Shown: positions 54,846-63,947 of the stretch, one piece after another
How positions within the stretch are numbered: position 1 is the stretch's first letter
Layout of the letters: the number at the start of each line of letters is the position of its first letter
Assembly (NCBI RefSeq): GCF_001695835.1
Contig: NZ_MBSO01000020.1
Coordinates: forward strand, 25,246 to 89,245
DNA: 64,000 nt
Reading direction: 5' to 3'
DNA from: Ensifer sp. LC11
Lineage (GTDB): Bacteria > Pseudomonadota > Alphaproteobacteria > Rhizobiales > Rhizobiaceae
Made by a program: the position numbers and the translations under genes
The notes under the pieces: model-generated
Seen by the model: only the letters and a program-made list of their open reading frames with translations
Told to the model about the DNA's origin: nothing
The model's database searches: none

Positions 54846-55961
54846 ATGCGCGGATTGGTCTCGGCGGCTCTTTCAAGACGGTCCTTCCTGACCGGCCTTG
54901 CCGGCCTCGGCGCGGGACTTGCGGCCCCTCGCACGCGCGCCGCCGTTCCGGCGATCGACGCGACGTTCCTGTTTTCCAATGACATCCATGCCTGCCTCGT
55001 CTCGATCGAGGGGCTTGCTCCGAACTGTGCCGCGGAGGGCAAGACCGACGCCAACCTGCTGCGCCACGTGGCGGCGTTGAACGCCGTGCATGCCATGCGC
55101 TGGCCTGTGACGGTTGCGGGCAAACCGAGCGGGCTCGCAAGCGCCGGGCGCGAGATCGGCAAGCCGCTCGGCCTGGTGCTTGGCGGTGATATCACCGACG
55201 ACGGCGGTGGACAGGTGCACCAGCCGCGCGAGGGAAGGCAGCTGCAGCAGTTCTCCAGCCGCTATCAGGAAGGGGCTGGCAGTGACCGCGTCCACATGCC
55301 GGTCTTTGTCGGTCTTGGCAATCACGACCTCGACCAGGACGGTCCGCCGCCGCATGTCGACTGGTATCGCCGCGAGCTGCGCGACTATGTCGAGCTCAAC
55401 CATCGCCAGACGGTGTTTTACAAGCCGCCGGTGCCGGTTACCAACTACGATCCGCTGTCGGATTGCTATTCCTGGGATTGGGGCGGATTGCATCTGGTGC
55501 AATTGCAGCGCTTCGGCGGTGACGAAACCAGGGGCGCCGTGAATGCGCTGCCCTGGCTGAAGCAGGACCTAGCCGCCTACGCCGGCGACGGCCGACCGGT
55601 GATACTGTTCCAGCATTATGGCTGGGACGCCTTTTCGACCGAAGTCTGGGATGCGAAGGCGAAGACCTTCGACGACGATGGCGATGGTGCGCCGCATTGG
55701 TGGAGCGTTGCCCAGCGCCAGGCGCTGCTGGACGTCGTCAAAGGTTTCAACGTGGTCGGGCTCTTCCATGGGCACCAGCACGAAACGGCGATGATCTACC
55801 GTCAGGGCGGGCTCGATCTCTTCAAACCGAAGGCAGCCTATATGGGCGGATTTGCCGTCGTGCGCGTCACCGGCGGCTTCATGGATGTGGTGCTGGCCGA
55901 GGCAAGTCGGGTCCATGGCGAGGTCGTCTTCACCGACGCCTTCAGCAAGCCGCTGGGCTGA
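54846..55961 (+). CDS. Tat-exported metallophosphoesterase
   Basis: A 371-residue calcineurin-like phosphoesterase with a twin-arginine signal (SRRSFLTGLAGLGAGLA, residues 10-26), so it is folded in the cytoplasm and exported. Metal motifs: FSNDIHAC (metal-binding Asp/His), LGGDITDDG, GLGNHDLDQDG (GNHD), QHYGWD and FHGHQHET (GHxH). All five blocks of the family are present. The ATG at 54846 gives a normal Tat N-terminus. The substrate could be a phosphodiester, nucleotide or phospholipid; the neighbours do not tell. It may be transcribed from the efflux promoter. Confidence 0.88.
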   Translation: MRGLVSAALSRRSFLTGLAGLGAGLAAPRTRAAVPAIDATFLFSNDIHACLVSIEGLAPNCAAEGKTDANLLRHVAALNAVHAMRWPVTVAGKPSGLASAGREIGKPLGLVLGGDITDDGGGQVHQPREGRQLQQFSSRYQEGAGSDRVHMPVFVGLGNHDLDQDGPPPHVDWYRRELRDYVELNHRQTVFYKPPVPVTNYDPLSDCYSWDWGGLHLVQLQRFGGDETRGAVNALPWLKQDLAAYAGDGRPVILFQHYGWDAFSTEVWDAKAKTFDDDGDGAPHWWSVAQRQALLDVVKGFNVVGLFHGHQHETAMIYRQGGLDLFKPKAAYMGGFAVVRVTGGFMDVVLAEASRVHGEVVFTDAFSKPLG

Positions 55962-56069
55962 CGGACGAGCCTGGCTATTCTCAAAAAAATTGAACTATAT
56001 CAAAGCATTGTTCTGCTCTTCCCGGTGTCTCGCGCTTCCGCCGTGCGCCGCGATTTTCGATCGTCGCGG

Positions 56070-56095
56070 ATTTTTGATTTACGTACGTCAAAAAT
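56070..56095. promoter_or_regulatory. Palindromic operator candidate upstream of the LacI-family gene
   Basis: ATTTTTGA and TCAAAAAT form perfect eight-base arms around a 10-base centre that includes most of an ACGTACGT sequence. It ends 29 bases before the start codon. Its symmetry suits a LacI-type dimer, so autoregulation is likely. Confidence 0.5.
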
Positions 56096-56124
56096 TCCTC
56101 TAAAGGCAGAGCCCGGAGGAAAAC

Positions 56125-57162
56125 ATGCGCCCGACAGTTCACGATATCGCTGCCGAAGCGGGGGTCAGTCTCGCGACCGTCGACCGGGTTTTGAACAACC
56201 GTCCGGGCGTACGTGGCGTCACGCGCGACAAGGTCGAGCGCGCCATAACGACGCTCGGCTACGTGCGCGACGTTGCCGCGGCCAACCTCGCCAAGAGCCG
56301 CATCTACCCGCTGATCTTCATCCTGCCTGAGGGCGACAACACCTTCATGCGCGGTCTTGCTGCCGAGGTAGAGGCGGCCAAGGCGCGCTCGGCGGTCGAG
56401 CGCACCGCGATCACTGTTTTCTCTGTCCCGGCATTCGATACTGCGGCCTTGGCTCAGGCGCTTGAAAGGGCCCGCGCACTGACCCCCGCCGGCGTTGCCG
56501 TGGTTGCGGTCGATGCGCCTGAGGTTGTCAAGGCCGTTGATGCCTTAAGCGAAGACGGTATCGCGGTGGTGACACTGGTTTCGGATCTGCCGGGATCGAC
56601 GCGCGATCATTTTGCCGGCGTCGACAACGTCGCGGCAGGCCGAACCGCTGGCACGTTGATGGGACGGTTCCTTGGGGGACGCGAAGGCCCGGTGGCGATC
56701 ATCGCCGGCTCGATGCTGGTGCGCGACCATCGCGACCGTCTTGAAGGCTTCGGCGCGGCCATGGCCGAAAGCGCGCCGGGCCGCCGACTTCTGCCCGTCC
56801 TGGAAGGCCATGACGATCCGGCCAAGGTCGAGCAACTCGTCTCGAAGCTCATCGCTGATCATGCGGATCTCGCCGGCATCTACAACCTCGGAGCCGGCAA
56901 TCGCGGTCTGATCGCGGCGCTGGAGAAGACAGGTCGCCAAACGGAGATTTGCGCCATCGCGCACGAACTGACGCCGCATAGCCGTGCAGCGCTCACTTCC
57001 GGAACTCTCGACGCGCTCCTCAATCAGGATGCCGGCCATGAGGTGCGCAGCGCCATTCGTGTGCTCAAGGCCCGCGCCGATGGCCTCGCCGTGATCGGGG
57101 CGCAGGAGCGCATCCGCATCGAGATTTTCCTGAAGGACAACCTGCCGGTTGACCCGGCGTAA
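56125..57162 (+). CDS. LacI-family regulator of the xylose genes
   Basis: A 345-residue repressor. The N-terminal headpiece TVHDIAAEAGVSLATVDRVL is the LacI helix-turn-helix with hinge, and the rest is a periplasmic-binding-protein-like sugar-binding core (YPLIFILPEGDNTF, VAIIAGSMLVRDHRDRLEGF, IAHELTPHSRAAL), which fits a pentose ligand. GGAGG lies nine bases before the ATG. xylB follows after 61 bases in the same direction and xylA is close, so D-xylose or xylulose is the most likely inducer. The ligand is inferred from context only. Confidence 0.9.
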   Translation: MRPTVHDIAAEAGVSLATVDRVLNNRPGVRGVTRDKVERAITTLGYVRDVAAANLAKSRIYPLIFILPEGDNTFMRGLAAEVEAAKARSAVERTAITVFSVPAFDTAALAQALERARALTPAGVAVVAVDAPEVVKAVDALSEDGIAVVTLVSDLPGSTRDHFAGVDNVAAGRTAGTLMGRFLGGREGPVAIIAGSMLVRDHRDRLEGFGAAMAESAPGRRLLPVLEGHDDPAKVEQLVSKLIADHADLAGIYNLGAGNRGLIAALEKTGRQTEICAIAHELTPHSRAALTSGTLDALLNQDAGHEVRSAIRVLKARADGLAVIGAQERIRIEIFLKDNLPVDPA

Positions 57163-57223
57163 CGATTTGGAACTGCTCGGATCCGAGCGGGAAGCCGCCT
57201 GGAATTGCTCAACGGAGGCAAGC

Positions 57224-58678
57224 ATGTATCTCGGACTGGATCTCGGCACCTCGGGCGTCAAGGCAATGCTCATCGATGGCGACCAGCGCATTGTCGGTTC
57301 GGCCTCCGGCGCGCTCGATGTCTCCCGGCCGCATCCCGGCTGGTCGGAACAGGATCCGGCCGACTGGGTGCGTGCGAGCGAAGAGGCGATATCAGGGCTG
57401 AAGGCGGCGCATCCCGCGGAACTTGCCGCCGTCAGCGGTATCGGCCTCTCCGGCCAGATGCACGGCGCGACGCTGCTGGATGCCGACGATCGGGTGCTCA
57501 GGCCCTGCATTCTTTGGAACGACACGCGCAGCTTCCGCGAGGCGGCAGCCCTCGATGCCGATCCGCAGTTCCGCGCGATCACCGGCAATATCGTCTTCCC
57601 GGGCTTCACCGCGCCGAAGCTCTCCTGGGTGCGGGCGAACGAGCCCGAGATCTTCGCCAAGGTGCGCTGGGTACTGTTGCCGAAGGATTATCTGCGCCTG
57701 TGGCTGACCGGCGAACACATGTCGGAAATGTCGGATTCCGCCGGCACCGCCTGGCTCGACACCGGCAAGCGGTGCTGGTCGCAGAGCCTGCTTGCCGCCA
57801 CCGGCATGGATGAAAAGCAGATGCCAAGTCTGGTCGAGGGGACCGAGGCGGCCGGCCGGCTGCGTCCGGAACTCGCGGCACACTGGGGGATTTCCGGTGA
57901 GGTCGTGGTTGCCGGCGGCGCCGGCGACAATGCGGCGTCCGCTTGCGGCATGGGCACGGTTGGCGAGGGACACGCCTTCGTCTCGCTCGGGACCTCGGGC
58001 GTGCTCTTTGCCGCCAATGCAAGTTACCTGCCCAATCCGGAAAGCGCCGTACACGCCTTCTGCCACGCGCTGCCGAACACCTGGCACCAGATGGGCGTCA
58101 TCCTTTCGGCGACCGATGCACTCAACTGGTACTCGGGCATCGCCGGACGGAGTGCCGCGGATTTGAGCGCCGAACTCGGCGATGACCTGAAGGCGCCCGC
58201 AGGCGTCACGTTCCTGCCCTATCTCTCGGGCGAACGCACGCCGCACAACGACGCCGCGATCCGTGGCGCGTTTGTCGGGCTCGGTCATGAAAGCAGCCGC
58301 GTGGTGCTGACGCAGGCTGTGATGGAAGGCGTGTCCTTCGCCATTCGCGACAGTCTGGAAGCGCTTCGCGCCGCCGGCACAACGTTGTCGCGAGTGACGG
58401 CGATCGGCGGTGGTTCGCGCTCGCGCTACTGGCTGAAATCGATCGCGACGGCACTCGACCTGCCGGTCGATCTGCCCGCCGATGGCGATTTCGGCGCCGC
58501 CTTCGGGGCGGCCCGCCTGGGCCTCATCGCCGCGACGGGTGCCGATCCTGTCGCCGCCTGCTATGCGCCGCGCACGGCCGAAACCATCGCGCCGGAGGCG
58601 GCACTGGTCTCAGCCTATGAGGAGAGCTACCAGCGCTACCGCCGGCTCTATCCGGCGATCAAGGGAGCAGCGTCGTGA
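57224..58678 (+). CDS. xylB: Xylulokinase
   Basis: Phosphorylates D-xylulose to xylulose 5-phosphate, which enters the pentose phosphate pathway. The 484-residue FGGY kinase shows MYLGLDLGTSGVKAMLIDG (phosphate 1), GIGLSGQMHGATLLD (substrate), GGAGDNAASACGMG with the catalytic aspartate, LPYLSGERTPHNDA, and AIGGGSRSRYWLKSIA (adenosine motif). GGAGG precedes the ATG at 57224. It sits behind the LacI-type gene; xylA lies downstream, interrupted by an antisense gene. Confidence 0.96.
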   Translation: MYLGLDLGTSGVKAMLIDGDQRIVGSASGALDVSRPHPGWSEQDPADWVRASEEAISGLKAAHPAELAAVSGIGLSGQMHGATLLDADDRVLRPCILWNDTRSFREAAALDADPQFRAITGNIVFPGFTAPKLSWVRANEPEIFAKVRWVLLPKDYLRLWLTGEHMSEMSDSAGTAWLDTGKRCWSQSLLAATGMDEKQMPSLVEGTEAAGRLRPELAAHWGISGEVVVAGGAGDNAASACGMGTVGEGHAFVSLGTSGVLFAANASYLPNPESAVHAFCHALPNTWHQMGVILSATDALNWYSGIAGRSAADLSAELGDDLKAPAGVTFLPYLSGERTPHNDAAIRGAFVGLGHESSRVVLTQAVMEGVSFAIRDSLEALRAAGTTLSRVTAIGGGSRSRYWLKSIATALDLPVDLPADGDFGAAFGAARLGLIAATGADPVAACYAPRTAETIAPEAALVSAYEESYQRYRRLYPAIKGAAS

Positions 58679-58716
58679 CGACGCTGCACCCAACGCTTCG
58701 TCCGGATGACGCGCGC

Positions 58717-59079
58717 TCAGCGGGCCGGGACCTTGTCGAGAAAGCCGGTGATCGTTTTCAGGCGGCCGTTTTCGATCTGGCAGACATCGGTGCCTTCAAT
58801 GACCGAGGCAACGCCTTCCGGGCCGAGCGCCCAGGAAAAGCGGATCGTATCATCGAAACCATCGGCGTCACCCTTCGGCGTGAAGCGAAAGCCGGGGAAC
58901 TGGCCCTGGACGCCCGCGATCAGTGCGTCGATCCCGGCGTGGCTGTCGCCCTGCATGATCGGGTCGCGGTAACGGACGTCGGCGGCGAAGGCCTTCTCGA
59001 TCAGGGCTGCGCGGCTCTCGGCGTCGGTGGCGTTCCAGGCGGCCATGTAGGCTTCGGCAATCGCGTTGAAGTCGTGCAT
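58717..59079 (-). CDS. SnoaL-like (NTF2-fold) protein
   Basis: A 120-residue protein with the NTF2-like cone pattern: [20 protein letters not shown] at the start, [34 protein letters not shown] and [23 protein letters not shown] at the end. It resembles SnoaL-like small enzymes or binding proteins. AAAGGAAC precedes the ATG at 59079. It lies on the opposite strand between xylB and xylA and is divergent from xylA, so it may share the xylA control region. No catalytic activity can be assigned. Confidence 0.82.
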   Translation of the reverse strand: MHDFNAIAEAYMAAWNATDAESRAALIEKAFAADVRYRDPIMQGDSHAGIDALIAGVQGQFPGFRFTPKGDADGFDDTIRFSWALGPEGVASVIEGTDVCQIENGRLKTITGFLDKVPAR

Positions 59080-59143
59080 CGAAGTGTTCCTTTCGTTTGG
59101 CGTTTCGATGCTTCCGGTATCGCCGGACGAGGGAATGAAACCA

Positions 59144-59160
59144 ATTACCTTCCACGTAAT
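59144..59160. promoter_or_regulatory. Dyad in the SnoaL-like/xylA divergent region
   Basis: ATTAC and GTAAT face each other over seven bases, inside CCAATTAC...GTAATGG. It lies about 62 bases before the xylA start codon and could be an activator or repressor site. It does not resemble the dyad before the LacI-type gene. Confidence 0.3.
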
Positions 59161-59221
59161 GGCCGCGCCTATCGCCCGGGCGATACCGGCCGACACCACT
59201 CTTGAAAGAGGAGCAAGACCC

Positions 59222-60532
59222 GTGAGCACAGGATTTTTCGGCGATATAGCCAAGATCAAATTCGAAGGGGCCGAAAGCACCAATCCGCTTGCCTTCCGCC
59301 ACTACAACAAGGACGAGGTTGTTCTCGGCAAGCGCATGGAGGACCACCTGCGCTTTGCCGTTGCCTACTGGCACACCTTCGTCTGGCCGGGCGGGGATCC
59401 CTTCGGCGGCCAGACCTTCGAGCGGCCCTGGTTCAAGGATACGATGGATGCGGCGAAGCTGAAGGCCGACGTCGCCTTCGAGTTCTTCGATCTGCTCGGC
59501 GTTCCCTTCTACTGCTTCCACGATGCGGACGTGCGCCCGGAAGGCAAGAGCTTTGCGGAGAATACGAAGAACCTGAACGAGATCGTCGACCACTTCGAGA
59601 AGAAGCAGGCCGAGACCGGCGTCAACCTGCTGTGGGGCACCGCCAACCTCTTCTCCAACCGGCGCTACATGTCGGGTGCGGCGACCAATCCGGATCCGGA
59701 TGTCTTTGCCTTTGCCGCGGCGACGGTGAAGACCTGCCTCGACGCCACCAAGCGCCTCGGGGGCCAGAACTACGTGCTCTGGGGCGGACGCGAAGGCTAC
59801 GAGACGCTGCTCAACACCGACCTGAAGCGTGAGCTCGACCAGCTCGGCCGTTTTGTCAATCTCGTGGTCGAGTACAAGCACAAGATCGGCTTCAAGGGCG
59901 CGATCCTGATCGAGCCGAAGCCGCAGGAGCCGACCAAGCACCAGTACGACTATGATGTCGCGACGGTCTACGGCTTCCTGAAGAACTATGGTCTGGAGAA
60001 CGAGGTGAAGGTCAATATCGAGCAGGGGCACGCGATCCTTGCCGGCCATTCCTTCGAACACGAGCTGGCGCTTGCCAACGCGCTCGGCATCTTCGGCTCG
60101 ATCGACATGAACCGCAACGACTATCAGTCGGGCTGGGACACCGACCAGTTCCCGAACAACGTGCCGGAAATGGCGCTCGCCTATTACCAGGTTCTTTCAG
60201 GCGGCGGCTTTGCGACCGGCGGCACCAACTTCGACGCGAAGCTGCGTCGTCAGTCGATCGATCCCGAGGACCTGCTGATCGGCCATATCGGCGGCATGGA
60301 CTGCTGCGCCCGCGGCCTGAAGGCCGCGGCGAAGATGATCGAGGACAAGGCGCTCTCCGCACCGCTCGAAAACCGCTACGCGGGCTGGCAGGTGCCGGAA
60401 GCCAAGAAGATGCTCGACGGCGGCTTCTCGCTGGAGGAGATCGAAGCCTGGGTGCTGAAGTCCGACCTCAACCCGCAGCCGAAGTCCGGCAAGCAGGAGC
60501 TGCTGGAAAACGTCGTCAACCGCTACGTCTGA
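59222..60532 (+). CDS. xylA: Xylose isomerase
   Basis: Converts D-xylose to D-xylulose with divalent metal. The 436-residue protein has the class II xylose isomerase pattern: [27 protein letters not shown] with the catalytic histidine, [31 protein letters not shown] with metal-binding glutamate, and [20 protein letters not shown]. The start is GTG at 59222 after AGAGGAG; the frame is open upstream but that part lies in the control region. With xylB and the LacI-type regulator it provides the isomerase route of xylose use. Confidence 0.96.
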   Translation: MSTGFFGDIAKIKFEGAESTNPLAFRHYNKDEVVLGKRMEDHLRFAVAYWHTFVWPGGDPFGGQTFERPWFKDTMDAAKLKADVAFEFFDLLGVPFYCFHDADVRPEGKSFAENTKNLNEIVDHFEKKQAETGVNLLWGTANLFSNRRYMSGAATNPDPDVFAFAAATVKTCLDATKRLGGQNYVLWGGREGYETLLNTDLKRELDQLGRFVNLVVEYKHKIGFKGAILIEPKPQEPTKHQYDYDVATVYGFLKNYGLENEVKVNIEQGHAILAGHSFEHELALANALGIFGSIDMNRNDYQSGWDTDQFPNNVPEMALAYYQVLSGGGFATGGTNFDAKLRRQSIDPEDLLIGHIGGMDCCARGLKAAAKMIEDKALSAPLENRYAGWQVPEAKKMLDGGFSLEEIEAWVLKSDLNPQPKSGKQELLENVVNRYV

Positions 60533-60911
60533 GTGACGATCCGATATCGACAGGCGGCCGGGATAATCCCGGCCGCTTTCGCTTCTGTCATATTTCGCCA
60601 CCCTGGATTTGTATTTTTCCACAGCAGGAAATCCATGGCGCTTTCTGGTTGTTGCCGGGATGTGGATTTCATGGAAGTCTTTATCAGCCAATCGTGATGT
60701 TGGCGCGCGGCCGTCGACACAGATGTGTCTCTCGACGTGGGTTGTGTTCGTTCTTTCGATTCGCAATTGAAGATAGCATTTTTGATCGTCTACAATTTGC
60801 AGTTATTTCTACATTATGATGTGGTAAATCTCTGGTGCAGGGTACGCCGAACCTTGAGCTGCAGCGGCGACTTGTCATGCGTCCTGTCGCGGCACCGGGG
60901 GAACTTTCCGC
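60533..60911. other. Intergenic region between xylA and the chemoreceptor gene
   Basis: These 379 bases begin with the xylA terminator. At 60604-60635 there is a TGGATTT/AAATCCA inverted pair, and a third TGGATTT follows near 60662. From about 60750 to 60840 the sequence is markedly AT-rich, unlike the rest of the window, and is the likely promoter zone of the chemoreceptor. No gene is seen. Confidence 0.5.
60554..60585 (+). terminator. Rho-independent terminator after xylA
   Basis: GCGGCCGGGA and TCCCGGCCGC form a perfect 10-base stem with a TAA loop, followed by TTTCGCTTCT. It lies 22 bases after the xylA stop codon. Confidence 0.85.
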
Positions 60912-62423
60912 ATGACCAGCTTCGATTCAAAAACAAAACTGCTCAACGAGCGCCTGCAGTTCGTCGACCTTGACGACACGCAGAGGACGGCGCTCGCACG
61001 TTCGCTGCCCGTGATTTCGGCCTCGCTCGATAGGGCGCTGAACAAGTTTTATTCCAAGGCGCGCGCCAACCCGGAAACCGCACGTTTCTTTGCAAGCGAC
61101 GCGCATGTGCAGGGGGCGAAGGCCAGGCAGGCGAAGCACTGGGAACTGATCGCGTCCGCCAGGTTCGATGCGCAATATGTCGATGCCGTCACCACGATCG
61201 GCAAGACGCATGCGCGCCTTGGCCTCGAGCCGCGCTGGTACATCGGCGGTTATGCGCTGATCATCGAATCCATCCTGCAGAGCGTCATCGAAAGTCACTT
61301 GAAAGGTTTCCTGCATCGCAACAAGGCGAGGGAAATCGGCACGGATGTCGCCGCCGTCGTCAAGGCGGCGATGGTCGACATGGATTACGCGATTTCCGTC
61401 TACCTCGAGGCACTGCAGGAAGAGCGCGAGCGATCCGAAGCGGAACGACAGGTTTTGAACGGCCAGCAGGAAGAGGCACTTTCGGCTCTCGAAAACTGTC
61501 TGAGGCGGCTCGCCGACGGCGATCTCACCGCCGTGATCGCTGCGGAACTGGCGCCGCAATTTGCAAGTTTGCGGGGCAATTTCAACGCCGCACTCGCCAA
61601 GCTCGACCAGACCTTCGGCGCGATCGTCGGGGCGTCCGAGGAAACGGCCAACAATGCCGGCGAACTGGTGTCGGCGACCGACGACATGGCGCGGCGTACC
61701 GAGCAGCAGGCAGCCTCGCTGGAAGAAACGGCGGCGGCGCTTGAGGAGATCACCACCATTTCCAAGGAAGCCGCGTCTCGTGCCGAGGAGGCGCGGCGGG
61801 TGGTTGGAAACGCCACGGAAGAGGCGCGCAAGTCCGGAGCGATCGTCGAACAGGCCGTGGCGGCAATGAGCGCGATCGAGGAATCCTCGCGCAAGATCAC
61901 CCAGATCATCAGCGTTATTGACCAGATCTCGTTCCAGACCAACCTTTTGGCGCTGAACGCCGGGGTGGAAGCGGCGCGCGCCGGGGAGGCAGGCAAAGGC
62001 TTCGCGGTCGTCGCGCAGGAAGTGCGCGAACTAGCGCAGAAGTCGGCCGAAGCAGCGCGCGAGATCAAGGAGTTGATCGACAAATCGGCCGAGGACGTGC
62101 TGATGGGCGTGTCGCTGGTCAACAAGACGGGCGAGGCGCTGCATCATATCGGCGACCAGGTGATCCACATCAACGGCCATATCGATGCGATCGCCGGCTC
62201 GGCCCGTGAGCAATCGGCCGGCATCGGCGAGATCAACACGGCGGTCACCAACATGGATCAAATGACGCAGCAGAATGCGGCAATGGTCGAAGAGACCAGC
62301 GCCGCGACCCATACACTCATGCAAGTGAGTACCACGCTCAAAGGGCTGGTCGATCAATTCACCGTATCCGCCGGACGGCAGGGCAAGGCCAATCCGGTGC
62401 CTGCCAACCGGCGCTACGGATGA
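60912..62423 (+). CDS. Globin-coupled soluble chemoreceptor (HemAT-type)
   Basis: A 503-residue methyl-accepting chemotaxis protein without membrane helices. The N-terminal 170 residues are a protoglobin-type sensor: Tyr47 in NKFYSK is the expected distal residue, and His100 in [19 protein letters not shown] the expected proximal heme ligand. A HAMP-like stretch ([15 protein letters not shown]) and the signalling domain follow, with the conserved hairpin tip [20 protein letters not shown]. It ends NRRYG without a CheR-binding pentapeptide. It probably reports oxygen or redox state to CheA from the cytoplasm. GGGGGAA precedes the ATG rather distantly. No other chemotaxis gene is nearby. Confidence 0.92.
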   Translation: MTSFDSKTKLLNERLQFVDLDDTQRTALARSLPVISASLDRALNKFYSKARANPETARFFASDAHVQGAKARQAKHWELIASARFDAQYVDAVTTIGKTHARLGLEPRWYIGGYALIIESILQSVIESHLKGFLHRNKAREIGTDVAAVVKAAMVDMDYAISVYLEALQEERERSEAERQVLNGQQEEALSALENCLRRLADGDLTAVIAAELAPQFASLRGNFNAALAKLDQTFGAIVGASEETANNAGELVSATDDMARRTEQQAASLEETAAALEEITTISKEAASRAEEARRVVGNATEEARKSGAIVEQAVAAMSAIEESSRKITQIISVIDQISFQTNLLALNAGVEAARAGEAGKGFAVVAQEVRELAQKSAEAAREIKELIDKSAEDVLMGVSLVNKTGEALHHIGDQVIHINGHIDAIAGSAREQSAGIGEINTAVTNMDQMTQQNAAMVEETSAATHTLMQVSTTLKGLVDQFTVSAGRQGKANPVPANRRYG

Positions 62424-62486
62424 TCGTCTGAGGAGAGCGGCGGACGAGGGGGAAGGGCGCCACCGGCGCGCCTTCAGACCGCTGAC

Positions 62487-62518
62487 AAACCCGTCGATTT
62501 TTCGGCGGGTTTTGTTTT
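62487..62518 (+). terminator. Hairpin with T-rich tail inside the left IS end
   Basis: AAACCCGTCGA and TCGGCGGGTTT form an 11-base stem with one G-T pair and a TTTT loop, followed by GTTTTGTTTTG. It begins within the IS terminal repeat, so it would stop transcription entering the element from the chemoreceptor gene. Confidence 0.7.
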
Positions 62519-62576
62519 GTGGATTTGGTGCTGACGTTGGGGCGGGTTTCCGGGTGGCAAAAGTGGCGGCCTGCGC

Positions 62577-63947
62577 TCACGCCGGTCTCGGTTTTGGCGC
62601 TTTGGTCAGCGCCATGGCGATCTTCTTGATGTTCTGCGCTGCGGCTGCCAGCAGGCACTGGCATGCGACGCGGATTCGACTTCGAAAGCGGGCATAGCGA
62701 TGGCCGTGCAGTTGCTTGGCGTCGGCAAACGAGCGCTCGACCGTCTCCTTGCGGCGCTTGTAGATCGCCTTGCCCCAGGGGGTCAGGCGGTGGGCGTCGG
62801 TGCGTTCCCGAGCCTCGGCCCAGACATGGCGGGTGATGGTGCGGATCGCCTTGGTGTTGGCCGTGCAGGAGGCCAGCAGCGGACAGTCGCGGCAGATCGC
62901 CGGATCTGAGCGGTAGTGGCGATAGCCGTTGCGGTCGGTGGTGGCATAGGTCAGAAGCTGACCCTCGGGGCAGCGGTAGCCATCCTGCCCGTGGTCGTAG
63001 ACGAACTTCGACGTGCGCATCATGCCGGGTTTGGGCGGGGTCGGATTGCGATAGCCGGTGACGCCGAGGATGGCGCGCTCTTCCAGTCCCCTGGCAATGG
63101 CGGACGTGGCATAACCGGCGTCGAGCCCAACCGCCTTGACGTCGAAGGCGAACCGCTGGCGCTGGCGGTCCAGCCGGTCGAGATAGACGATACTGTCATG
63201 CACGTTGGCCGGCGTCACATGGGTATCGGTGATGATCGCGTGCCGGCCGTCCACCGTGCGGTGGTCGAGATAGAAGAAGCCCTTCGGCTTGCCGTCGCGC
63301 ACCATGTAACCGCTCTCCGGGTCGGTGCGCGACATCTTGGTCTCCTTCACCTCGGGCTCGCGCTCCTTCTCCTTCAGCGGTTTCTGGCCGTGCAACGCCC
63401 GCTCCGCATCGATCGCCCGGTCGAGATCGGCCCAGTAGTCGCAGCGGGACTTTTCGATCATCTGCAGGTCGTATTTGCCCGTGTTGGCATTCGCCTTCAG
63501 ATGGGTCGAGTCGGTATAGAGCACCGTACCGTCGACCAGCCCATGACCGATCGCCTGGCTGACGATGTGATCGAAGATGTCTTGCGCCACCGACGTGTCG
63601 TTGAAACGCCGCCGCCGGTTCTGCGACAGCGTCGAGGCGTCGAACACCCCATCCGTCAGCTTCATCCGCAGGAACCAGCGATAGGCGACATTGACCTCGA
63701 TCTCGCGCGCCAGCTGGCGCTCGGAGCGGATGCCGAACAGGTAGCCGATGAACAGCGCCTTGAACATCAAGGTCGGGTCGAGCGGCGGGCGGCCGTTGTC
63801 GGCGCAGTAAAGCCCGGCAACCCGATCGTGGATGAAGGAAAAGTCGATCACCGCATCGATGCGGCGCAGCAGGTGATCCTGCGGAACCAGGCTGTCGAGC
63901 GTCACCATCTCGAGTGCGGTCTGTTCGGGAGCGGGTTTCTTCAACAT
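62577..63947 (-). CDS. IS1182-family transposase
   Basis: A 456-residue DDE transposase that appears intact. The N-terminal domain (LVPQDHLLRRIDAVIDFSFI, GRPPLDPTLMFKALFIGYLF) is typical of the family; catalytic acids are probably the Asp in LYTDSTHLKAN, the Asp in GLDAGYATSAI and the Glu in TVERSFADAKQLHG. A Cys cluster, CRDCPLLASC, lies between the last two. The ATG at 63947 is used; GTG or ATG further up adds a few residues. The lack of frameshifts suggests a recent or active copy. Confidence 0.95.
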   Translation of the reverse strand: MLKKPAPEQTALEMVTLDSLVPQDHLLRRIDAVIDFSFIHDRVAGLYCADNGRPPLDPTLMFKALFIGYLFGIRSERQLAREIEVNVAYRWFLRMKLTDGVFDASTLSQNRRRRFNDTSVAQDIFDHIVSQAIGHGLVDGTVLYTDSTHLKANANTGKYDLQMIEKSRCDYWADLDRAIDAERALHGQKPLKEKEREPEVKETKMSRTDPESGYMVRDGKPKGFFYLDHRTVDGRHAIITDTHVTPANVHDSIVYLDRLDRQRQRFAFDVKAVGLDAGYATSAIARGLEERAILGVTGYRNPTPPKPGMMRTSKFVYDHGQDGYRCPEGQLLTYATTDRNGYRHYRSDPAICRDCPLLASCTANTKAIRTITRHVWAEARERTDAHRLTPWGKAIYKRRKETVERSFADAKQLHGHRYARFRSRIRVACQCLLAAAAQNIKKIAMALTKAPKPRPA

